Assembly (NCBI GenBank): GCA_910588165.1
Contig: CAJUOR010000046.1
Location: 1 to 15,070 of the forward strand
Source of the DNA: an uncultured Thomasclavelia sp.
GTDB lineage: Bacteria; Bacillota_I; Bacilli_A; Erysipelotrichales; Coprobacillaceae
Reading direction: 5' to 3'
Length of the DNA: 15,070 nt
Every line of letters begins with the position of its first letter. Within the stretch, counting starts at the first letter, position 1. The notes beneath the pieces are model-generated. The model saw only the letters and a program-made list of their open reading frames with translations, did not search any database and was not told the DNA's origin. The position numbers were made by a program, and so were the translations under genes. Below, piece after piece: positions 1 through 6,505 of this stretch.

Positions 1-150
1 ATCGTAGTAGAAGCCTTCACTAACAACGGGTCCAACCCAAAATTTAGCTTCCGGATATAGATGTTTAACCGCTTGTGCCATCACATGAGCACATGAATGG
101 TTTAAAACACTTAATTCTTTGTCATCTTTAAAGTTTTTTAACTCTGCCAT
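1..150 (-). CDS. thrS: Threonyl-tRNA synthetase, N-terminal 50 residues (cut by window edge)
   Basis: Charges tRNA-Thr with threonine in the cytoplasm. Only the first 50 codons are present; the gene continues past position 1. The fragment contains LNHSCAHVMAQA (residues 16-27), the HxxxH zinc/editing motif of the second ThrRS domain (H18, H22), followed by WVGPVVSEGFYYD, a ThrRS hallmark (Bacillus has GVGPVIENGFYYD). The ATG at 148-150 has an AAGGAG site at 160-165, 9 bases away, and the T-box terminator lies just upstream, so no longer N-terminus is possible. The roughly 60-residue TGS domain that normally precedes HSxAH is therefore absent. AlaRS also has an HxxxH editing domain, but it is not N-terminal and lacks the GPxxxxGFYYD stretch. 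Expression should respond to uncharged tRNA-Thr through the leader. Identity is confident; the rest of the protein cannot be seen. Confidence 0.93.
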   Translation of the reverse strand, partial: MAELKNFKDDKELSVLNHSCAHVMAQAVKHLYPEAKFWVGPVVSEGFYYD

Positions 151-176
151 TTTATCTCTCTCCTTTTCTTAATCAT

Positions 177-206
177 AAAAAAAGATTTCGCCTAAGGACG
201 AAATCT
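177..206 (-). terminator. T-box attenuator terminator before thrS
   Basis: On the minus strand an 8-bp stem AGATTTCG/CGAAATCT (199-206 with 183-190) closes an 8-base loop and is followed by a run of U (177-183). It begins right after the T-box sequence, so antiterminator formation competes with it. No other terminator lies between pyk and thrS, so this hairpin may also end pfkA-pyk transcripts. Confidence 0.88.
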
Positions 207-395
207 CGTGGTACCACCTTAATTTACAATACAATCAATGTATTGCCTCAACACTTTAACGCAGTGAACGGCATTCTCTTTCGAGTGCAGCTTGCAGGTA
301 GTTCCTAATCATCTTTGGGAAAACTTTCACCGACCGTTTCCTCTCTAAACCGCTAATAGATTAGACATGTCCTGTTCTTTGCTTTTTGGATTTAT
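177..395 (-). promoter_or_regulatory. T-box riboswitch leader, threonine specifier, upstream of thrS
   Basis: The leader RNA senses uncharged tRNA-Thr and switches between a terminator and an antiterminator. The T-box sequence AAGGTGGTACCACG is at 207-220, read on the minus strand. A perfect 7-bp stem III (CAATACA/TGTATTG, 5-base loop) lies at 227-245. Stem I is recognised from the AGAGAG and GGTCGGTGAAAG elements in its upper part. Its lower part has two helices, CAGG/CCTG and CTAATC/GATTAG, separated by an internal loop whose 3' side reads GAACTA. That loop contains ACU, a threonine codon, followed by a purine; its complement is at 300-302, and I take it as the specifier. The 5' end at about 395 is inferred from the promoter. 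Confidence 0.93.
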
Positions 396-401
396 ATTTG
401 T

Positions 402-429
402 ATTTTACAACATTTCTTGAATTTGTCAA
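402..429 (-). promoter_or_regulatory. Sigma-A-type promoter of thrS leader
   Basis: Minus strand: consensus -35 TTGACA at 424-429, 16-base spacer, -10 TAAAAT at 402-407. The predicted start near 395 fits the 5' end of the T-box. The -35 box lies only 7 bases past the pyk stop codon. Confidence 0.8.
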
Positions 430-436
430 CCTTAAT

Positions 437-1861
437 TTATTTCAATGTAATCAAGTTAAGGAAGTTCGTTTGTCCAGGACGCCCTGGTGCTCCACCGGTA
501 ACAATCACCATCTGTCCTGCCTCACAGCCATATTCTTTAGCTAACAGTTCCGCATAATTCAGCATTGTTTCCGTGCTTGGTACACTTCGACACATCACAG
601 GTGTTACGCCCCATGAAAGTGCCAATTTATTCATCACTTCACTATTTGGAGTAGCTGCAATAATCGGACATTGCGGACGATATCTTGACATTTTTTCCGC
701 AGTGAAACCGGTCATTGTAAAGGCAACGATGGCAGCCGCTTTAAATTCATAAGCAATTTCAGCTACTGACATACAAATAGCTTCTGACGAGTCCTTCTTA
801 CTTGTCTTAACAGCATGTTTATAGAAACGAGAATAATCTAAGCCCTCTTCTGTTTTAGCTGCGATTTTAGCCATTGTTTCAACCGCTTCTTCAGGATATT
901 TCCCAGCTGCTGATTCGCCTGATAACATTACCGCATCACTGCCGTCCATAATTGCGTTGGCGACATCTGATACTTCCGCACGTGTAGGACGTGGATTTTG
1001 TTGCATACTTTCTAGCATTTGAGTTGCCGTAATAACAACTTTACCTGTTTCATTACATTTTCTGATAATTTGTTTTTGGATTAACGGTACATCTTCTGCC
1101 GGTACTTCTACACCTAAATCACCACGAGCAACCATGACCCCATCAGCTACTTTTAAGATTTCGTCAATTTTTTCAACACCTTCGGAGTTTTCAATTTTGG
1201 CAATAACACGAATGTTTGGTCGATTATTTTCAACTAACATACGCTTAATATCTAAAATATCTTGCCCTCTTCTAGTGAAAGATGCTGCAATAAAATCAAC
1301 ATTTTGACGACAGCCAAATTCAATGTCGGCAATATCTTTTTCTGATAGATAATTTAATTGAATCGCAATTCCCGGTACGTTAATACCACGTTTATTTTTA
1401 ACGATACCGTCATTAGCACATACACAAACGATATCAGTGCCTTCAACGTGGTCTACCAATAATGAAATCTGTCCATCGTTGACTAAAATGAAACCACCCG
1501 GTTTAACATCTTGATACAGATTATGATAAGTGATGGAAAAGCGATCACTTGTGCCTTCGATTTCATCTGCTGCGATACGTACAACCTGACCTTTATGAAA
1601 CTGAGTTTGCCCCCCAACAAAATCATGTGTTCTGATTTCAGGTCCTTTTGTATCTAACATAATTCCAACCGGACAATGCAACTCTTCTGTGAGTTTTCTT
1701 AATAACTCAATACGAGCTGCGTGTTCCTCGTGAGAACCATGTGAAAAGTTAAGCCGCATAACATTCATACCTGCATTGATAAGTTTTCTTAACATAGCTT
1801 CGTTATCAGAAGCAGGTCCAATAGTACAAACAATTCTTGTTTTCTTTTCAATCTCTTTCAC
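437..1861 (-). CDS. pyk: Pyruvate kinase
   Basis: Transfers phosphate from phosphoenolpyruvate to ADP, giving pyruvate and ATP, the last step of glycolysis. The 474 residues match the short PykF-type length and lack the extra C-terminal phosphohistidine-like domain of the Bacillus enzyme (about 585 residues). Visible motifs: MRLNFSHG (35-42, substrate/K+ site), DTKGPEIRT (70-78), IAKIENSEG with catalytic K222 and metal ligand E224 (220-228), ARGDLGVE with metal ligand D248 (245-252), and a C-terminal GxPGxPGxTN region. The Glu in TKGPE corresponds to the residue typical of K+-dependent enzymes. The start is GTG at 1859-1861, with AGGAGG 7 bases upstream. It follows pfkA by 25 bases and is probably co-transcribed with it. 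No terminator of its own is visible before the thrS promoter. Confidence 0.97.
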   Translation of the reverse strand: MKEIEKKTRIVCTIGPASDNEAMLRKLINAGMNVMRLNFSHGSHEEHAARIELLRKLTEELHCPVGIMLDTKGPEIRTHDFVGGQTQFHKGQVVRIAADEIEGTSDRFSITYHNLYQDVKPGGFILVNDGQISLLVDHVEGTDIVCVCANDGIVKNKRGINVPGIAIQLNYLSEKDIADIEFGCRQNVDFIAASFTRRGQDILDIKRMLVENNRPNIRVIAKIENSEGVEKIDEILKVADGVMVARGDLGVEVPAEDVPLIQKQIIRKCNETGKVVITATQMLESMQQNPRPTRAEVSDVANAIMDGSDAVMLSGESAAGKYPEEAVETMAKIAAKTEEGLDYSRFYKHAVKTSKKDSSEAICMSVAEIAYEFKAAAIVAFTMTGFTAEKMSRYRPQCPIIAATPNSEVMNKLALSWGVTPVMCRSVPSTETMLNYAELLAKEYGCEAGQMVIVTGGAPGRPGQTNFLNLITLK

Positions 1862-1886
1862 TTTACACCCTCCTATACTTTATCCA

Positions 1887-2846
1887 TTAGCGAAGTTTTA
1901 CAGCATCTTCGTAAATACTATAATCTGTTTCTCTTGGTTTAGATAATGTTTCGATAATATCTAAGCCTTCTAAACGTCCGTTAACAACGCTGACACATTC
2001 TCCGCCGTGTCCGGCTTCCAATAATTCCACTGCAAAGACCCCCATACGGCTTGCTAAAACTCTATCTCTGGCACTTGGGCGTCCGCCACGTTGCATATGT
2101 CCTAAAACATTCGCTCTTGTTTCAAATCCGGTAGCTTCTTGGACTTTTTTAGCTAGAGCGTGCACATCTGTAATTCCTTCGGTAATAACCACAATAGCGT
2201 GTTTTTTATCTGACTGTTTAGAAATACGTAAACGTTCAATAATTTTTTCTTCATTATACCCTAACTCGCTTGTGACAATCAATTCAACACCACATGAAAT
2301 CCCTGCCCAAACAGCTAAATCTCCACAGTGGCGCCCCATGACTTCCAAAATAGTACAACGCTGATGTGAGCTAGAGGTATCTCTTAAACGATCCAAAGCA
2401 TCAACAATTGTATTTAATGCTGTATCGAATCCAATTGTAACTTCGGTCTTAGGAATATCATTATCTATTGTTCCGGGAATACCGATACAGTTGACCCCCA
2501 TTTCAGTCAAACGCATTGCACCATTATAGCTTCCGTCGCCACCGATGACAACTAATGCTTCAATTCCTACTTTTTCTAATTGTTGAACGGCAACTTTGCG
2601 GACTTCTTCATCTTTAAATTCGGGAAAGCGAGCTGAACGCAACATCGTTCCACCTTGATTGATAATATTTCTTGTTGAACGACGATCGAATTTAATGAAC
2701 AAGCCATCATAAAGTCCTTTAAAGCCTTGTTCAATACCATAAACTTCAATGCCCTTGTTTAAGCAAGTACGTGCAACCGCACGAATTGCCGCATTCATTC
2801 CCGGCGCATCTCCACCAGATGTTAAAATACCGATACTTTTTACCAT
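1887..2846 (-). CDS. pfkA: ATP-dependent 6-phosphofructokinase
   Basis: Phosphorylates fructose 6-phosphate to fructose 1,6-bisphosphate with ATP, the committed step of glycolysis; normally an allosteric homotetramer. The 319 residues match bacterial PfkA. Motifs: LTSGGDAPGMNAAIRA (8-23), GGDGS (102-106; Gly after GGD marks the ATP rather than the PPi type), PGTIDND with catalytic D128 (124-130), MGRHCGDLA (170-178), and LGHMQRGGRPSARDR near the C-terminus. I start at the ATG at 2844-2846, which has the site AGAGGTGG 5 bases upstream. An in-frame GTG at 2853-2855 lies inside that site and is unlikely. The gene heads the pfkA-pyk pair and has a probable promoter of its own in the 99-base gap after dnaI. 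Confidence 0.96.
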   Translation of the reverse strand: MVKSIGILTSGGDAPGMNAAIRAVARTCLNKGIEVYGIEQGFKGLYDGLFIKFDRRSTRNIINQGGTMLRSARFPEFKDEEVRKVAVQQLEKVGIEALVVIGGDGSYNGAMRLTEMGVNCIGIPGTIDNDIPKTEVTIGFDTALNTIVDALDRLRDTSSSHQRCTILEVMGRHCGDLAVWAGISCGVELIVTSELGYNEEKIIERLRISKQSDKKHAIVVITEGITDVHALAKKVQEATGFETRANVLGHMQRGGRPSARDRVLASRMGVFAVELLEAGHGGECVSVVNGRLEGLDIIETLSKPRETDYSIYEDAVKLR

Positions 2847-2880
2847 AATTTCCACCTCTCTGTAGTATCTTTATATCTAC

Positions 2881-2909
2881 ATTTTACCATAAATTTTCCC
2901 AAATGAAAA
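2881..2909 (-). promoter_or_regulatory. Putative promoter of pfkA-pyk
   Basis: Minus strand: -10 TAAAAT (2881-2886) with an extended TGG just upstream, 17-base spacer, weak -35 TTTTCA (2904-2909). It sits about 35 bases before the pfkA ATG. No terminator is visible after dnaI, so read-through from the replication genes is also possible. Confidence 0.5.
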
Positions 2910-2945
2910 TAAAATCCTGATTGACATACCTAATTATAAAAGATT

Positions 2946-3842
2946 TTATCTGAATTTATGCCCCACTAACAAAAAGCTGTTAGCTAAAGCCGAAATTCTT
3001 TCGATCAGACGTTTAACTTTGATGGCTTCATCTGTTGTTTTATTTTGTGTATAATGCTGTTCTAGTTCATGAAGGTTATAAACGCTTGTGAAGTAAGTCG
3101 GTAATTTTCTTAACATTCTTTCATTTAAAAGGTTATATAAAACTTCATCACGAGCCCATGGGCTAACGGTTTCGGCTCCTATATCATCTAATATTAAATA
3201 TGGCACTTCTTTTAAATGGGCAATCCCATTATCCTCATCTTTATTGAAATAGCTTTTCAAATCCTGAAGCAACTGTGGCACGGAAACAAAAGCACAGTCT
3301 TGATTATTTGAAGCTAAAAGATTGCAGAAAGCTTGCATCACATAAGTTTTGCCGTTTCCCATTTCACCGTGAACATAGATACCTTTAGGACTGAAATTAG
3401 TAGTCTGGTCGATTAGTTTTTTTACTAATAAAATTAAATTTCCGTCATTATCCAAATTCAAATCAGAAAAGGTAACCAAAAGCATCTCTTTAGGCATATT
3501 GCCTGAAACATGGCTAAAAACTCGTCTTTGTTCATCTAGCTTCGCCCCATAGGGACAAACTTTAAATGTATTTGTGATTTCACCATCGACAATATTCAAT
3601 TCACGCATATAGCCTTTAAAACTTTTCGGACATTGCTCAATACCTTGGCATAAAGCACATTGCTGCAAATCTTCTTCAAAGTTTAAAAAATCAATCCAAT
3701 GATCTTCCACAAACCTTCTGTCTAATTGATATTGTTCTAGTAACTTAGCAATTTTGGGATTTTGCAACAAGCTATCAACACTTTCTTTTTTACGCTTATA
3801 AAAGGCATCATCTTTAACGATTATATTTCTTAGTGTATCCAC
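2946..3842 (-). CDS. dnaI: Primosomal protein DnaI (helicase loader)
   Basis: AAA+ ATPase that loads the replicative helicase (DnaC in Bacillus) at the origin and restart sites together with DnaB and DnaD. The N-terminal part carries the DnaI zinc-binding cysteines (C62, C65, C71, C96 in CALC, QC and CPYG). The C-terminal AAA+ domain has Walker A GEMGNGKT (159-166), Walker B YLILDD (215-220) and a KRLIERI segment near the end that fits the arginine finger region. Length 298 compares with 311 in B. subtilis. I choose the GTG at 3840-3842, because AAAGGTGG lies 8 bases upstream. A longer frame starting at 3854 would begin inside that site. The gene follows dnaB by 4 bases and is translated from the same message. 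Confidence 0.93.
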   Translation of the reverse strand: MDTLRNIIVKDDAFYKRKKESVDSLLQNPKIAKLLEQYQLDRRFVEDHWIDFLNFEEDLQQCALCQGIEQCPKSFKGYMRELNIVDGEITNTFKVCPYGAKLDEQRRVFSHVSGNMPKEMLLVTFSDLNLDNDGNLILLVKKLIDQTTNFSPKGIYVHGEMGNGKTYVMQAFCNLLASNNQDCAFVSVPQLLQDLKSYFNKDEDNGIAHLKEVPYLILDDIGAETVSPWARDEVLYNLLNERMLRKLPTYFTSVYNLHELEQHYTQNKTTDEAIKVKRLIERISALANSFLLVGHKFR

Positions 3843-3846
3843 TTTT

Positions 3847-5100
3847 TTAACCACCTTTCAACATCATTTCAATTTCTTTACGCAAGGCTTCATATTCTTC
3901 TTTTTCAACTTTGGAAATCTCTTGAACCTTTGGTTTTTCAATCTGTACATCTAAATTCTTTTTGCTTGCCATATAGACTTTAGCTTCTTCTATCGCTTTT
4001 TCAACTGTATCAATTTTCTTTCTGGCAAATGTCCCTGCCAAGTATTCTAAATGGTTTCTAGGTAATTGCCCATGATTCATTCTTAATACAGTTTCAATCA
4101 GCACATTGACCACACCACTAGGCAATTGTTGTTTAGTTAATAAGTTTTCGATTAGGCTCAAATCCCTTGCCGTAGGAGCGCTGCCGTTTTGTAAAGCACA
4201 TAAATATTCATAAGGACTTAAAGAGGCAATCTGTCTTATTTTTTCTTCGCGTTTATTTTTAGCCGGCTGATTGTGATTAGGTTTTGGGTGTTTGGCATAA
4301 ACCTCTTTAGGCTGAACTTGTTTTTCAAATTCATAATAACGCAGGCATCTTTTTTGTAAATCCTCAATGATAATTTGATGGTGATCGTAAACATCATAAA
4401 TCAACTCACGCATAATTGTAGGTGCGATATGATAGATTGTTCCATACTGACAAATGGCTTTTTCAACTTCTTTTGTAATCGCACTTAAAGGAATTTGATA
4501 ATCCTGCAATCCTCGATAAAACATCTCCAAATCATAAGCGACTTGCGGTTCTTTTTGAATATCTTGTCCAAACTGATCTTTAGCAAGAACTAAATGCTCA
4601 TTGTCTAAATCAACATGGAACACTTCATCAAACCTTCTGGTAATATTGCGATATTTCTTTTCATCAATTTGCGGACAGCTGAAATAGAAACGTGTTTTTT
4701 CATAATCAACTTCCCCTAAACTTCTGTATAAGAGTGTATTCAACAAGGCATTCTTAAAGAAATGGCGTGGGCTTAAAGGCATCAAAACCTCATAAATATA
4801 ATCGGCTTGATTACCTTCTTGTTTCTGATAAGTACGAAGCAACCCTAAGCCCTCTAAACACGCTAAACTATCCTCGAGTGTTGTAATATTCATTTGCAGA
4901 ATATGCATTAAGCGGTAATGGGTGGAAGGTGTGTTGAGAATTCTTCCTCTTTCTACTTCATGATACAAAGACATATAAAGTGCAAAGGACTCAGCTTTAG
5001 CTAAGGGCTGATACAAAAGCGTTAAAGTACGTACTCTGTCTTCGCCCAAATAGCCTTTACAGTAAACTTGATATGTATCTTGACTTGTCTTAGTATTCAT
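3847..5100 (-). CDS. dnaB: Replication initiation and membrane attachment protein DnaB (Gram-positive type)
   Basis: Not the helicase called DnaB in E. coli, but the Gram-positive primosome protein that works with DnaD and DnaI to bring the helicase to DnaA-opened oriC and to stalled forks. About 417 residues. The N-terminal half is a winged-helix-like region (YQPLAKAESFALYMSLYHE...). A proline/lysine/asparagine-rich linker lies at about 262-288. A DnaD_2-type helical domain follows at about 293-382, recognisable from SPYEYLCALQNG and the following helices. A charged C-terminal helix ends the protein. The ATG at 5098-5100 has a GGAGGAG site inside the end of coaE, so the two genes overlap by 11 bases. 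Identification rests on family resemblance plus the adjacent dnaI, since DnaB sequences diverge strongly. Confidence 0.88.
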   Translation of the reverse strand: MNTKTSQDTYQVYCKGYLGEDRVRTLTLLYQPLAKAESFALYMSLYHEVERGRILNTPSTHYRLMHILQMNITTLEDSLACLEGLGLLRTYQKQEGNQADYIYEVLMPLSPRHFFKNALLNTLLYRSLGEVDYEKTRFYFSCPQIDEKKYRNITRRFDEVFHVDLDNEHLVLAKDQFGQDIQKEPQVAYDLEMFYRGLQDYQIPLSAITKEVEKAICQYGTIYHIAPTIMRELIYDVYDHHQIIIEDLQKRCLRYYEFEKQVQPKEVYAKHPKPNHNQPAKNKREEKIRQIASLSPYEYLCALQNGSAPTARDLSLIENLLTKQQLPSGVVNVLIETVLRMNHGQLPRNHLEYLAGTFARKKIDTVEKAIEEAKVYMASKKNLDVQIEKPKVQEISKVEKEEYEALRKEIEMMLKGG

Positions 5101-5665
5101 CGTACTCCTCCAATCTTTTTTGCACTTGTTCATATAATCTTGCTATATCTTTTCGATTATCGATAACCACGTCGGCTAAGTCTTTTTTTCTTTCCAAGGG
5201 CATTTGGGCAGTTATGCGCAACATGGCTTCTTCTAAACTTAAATGATTGCGTGCCATCAAACGATTTAACTGTGTTTTTTCATCGACATAAATGACCCAT
5301 ATCTCATCGCATAAATCTTCCATCTTAGCTTCAAACAGCAAAGGAATATCCAAAAACAACAATTCGCTTTCCTGATTTTTAATCGCCTCTTCCATCTTCA
5401 TACGACAATAAGGATGAATAATTTCTTCTAATTTCTTTTTATCCTTGGCACAATTAAAAACTTGTTGTCCCAATTTAGCTCGATTAATTTCTTGTCCATC
5501 GATACAGTTAGGAAAAGCTTTTTTGATTGCTTCAAAACAATCGACATAAGCCTTTCTTGTCAATAAATCACAATCGACTACAGGATATCCTTGTGCATGC
5601 AAATATTGTGAAACAGCACTTTTGCCTGAGGCTATTCCGCCGGTAATTCCAATAACTGAAGACAT
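5090..5665 (-). CDS. coaE: Dephospho-CoA kinase
   Basis: Phosphorylates the 3'-hydroxyl of dephospho-CoA, the last step of coenzyme A synthesis. 191 residues with the P-loop GITGGIASGKS (6-16), VVDCD (DxD of the acceptor site), LGQQVF, the family signature LEEIIHPYCR, and LLFLDIPLLFE (Walker B-like region). The stretch between the DxD motif and AIKKAFPN is several residues shorter than in typical CoaE proteins, where REVVEPGxPA usually lies. I start at the ATG at 5663-5665, with an AGGTG site 6 bases upstream; an upstream in-frame GTG lies within that site. The gene follows mutM by 9 bases and overlaps dnaB by 11. The mutM-coaE neighbourhood is conserved in Firmicutes. Confidence 0.94.
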   Translation of the reverse strand: MSSVIGITGGIASGKSAVSQYLHAQGYPVVDCDLLTRKAYVDCFEAIKKAFPNCIDGQEINRAKLGQQVFNCAKDKKKLEEIIHPYCRMKMEEAIKNQESELLFLDIPLLFEAKMEDLCDEIWVIYVDEKTQLNRLMARNHLSLEEAMLRITAQMPLERKKDLADVVIDNRKDIARLYEQVQKRLEEYDEY

Positions 5666-5674
5666 AATTTTCAC

Positions 5675-6505
5675 CTACTTTTTCCTTTTACGTATGAGTT
5701 TTTGGCATTTTGGACAGTAAAACGCTGTGCGTTGATTTATTTTTTGACTGACGATTGTTGCCCCACATCGACAACAAGGCTCGTTTTCTTTTCCGTAAAC
5801 ATCTAACTCTAGCGCAAATAAACCATGAATACCGTTCGAGCTAAATGAACGAATGGTTGTCCCGCCTTTGGCAATGGCTTCATTTAAAACCTCACATGAT
5901 GTATCCAAAATTTTTTGTAACCTAGCTAAAGATAAATCACAAGCTAAGCTCAATGGGTGAATCCCTGCTCTAAATAAAACCTCGTTGGCATAGATGTTAC
6001 CTAATCCGGCAATCTTGCTTTGATCTAATAAAGCTGTTTTAATAGGCTGACGACAATTGGAAAATAAGGCTTTCAAGGTAGTCGCATCTAAATCAAAGGG
6101 TTCTTTCCCTACTTTAGTTAAAGGAAGACTATGTAAATAATCTTCTTTTTCCACTAATGCCAAACGTCCGAATTTACGGACATCGTGATAACGCAAATCC
6201 ACCTTGTTATCTAAATGGAAAATGACATGACTATGCTTCTCAATTGGTGTATCACTAGGTTCATATAAGTATTTACCTTCCATACGCAAATGAGAAATCA
6301 TAGCGATATTGTCAAAAAGGAAAATTAAATACTTTCCTTTTCTATCTATTTCTAACAGTTTTTGACCTTGAAGCGCTGTTTTAAAACGTTCAAGCTCTCC
6401 TTCCACAATATTAGGCCAAAGCACCTCAACATTTTGGACGGTATGATTTAATACAAAATTTCTTAATGTTTGACGAACTGTTTCAACTTCCGGTAATTCT
6501 GGCAT
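5675..6505 (-). CDS. mutM: Formamidopyrimidine-DNA glycosylase (MutM/Fpg)
   Basis: Bifunctional base-excision repair enzyme that removes 8-oxoguanine and formamidopyrimidines and nicks the strand. 276 residues, usual length. The N-terminal PELPEVETV carries the catalytic P2 and E3. A conserved lysine sits in RKGKYL (K58). KIAGLGNIYANEVLFRAGIHP (164-184) is the helix-two-turn-helix. The C-terminal zinc finger has C244, C247, C264 and C267 (PCCRC and YCPKC), with R259 preceding the second pair. Its ATG overlaps the polA stop by one base (TAATG). No good Shine-Dalgarno is visible, so it is probably translated by coupling to polA. PolA can fill gaps left by this repair, which suits their pairing. 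Confidence 0.97.
   Translation of the reverse strand: MPELPEVETVRQTLRNFVLNHTVQNVEVLWPNIVEGELERFKTALQGQKLLEIDRKGKYLIFLFDNIAMISHLRMEGKYLYEPSDTPIEKHSHVIFHLDNKVDLRYHDVRKFGRLALVEKEDYLHSLPLTKVGKEPFDLDATTLKALFSNCRQPIKTALLDQSKIAGLGNIYANEVLFRAGIHPLSLACDLSLARLQKILDTSCEVLNEAIAKGGTTIRSFSSNGIHGLFALELDVYGKENEPCCRCGATIVSQKINQRTAFYCPKCQKLIRKRKK

Noticed and set aside
2933..2938. TATAAT directly after the dnaI stop as the pfkA promoter
   Set aside because: No acceptable -35 box lies 16-18 bases upstream; the extended -10 at 2881-2886 is better placed.
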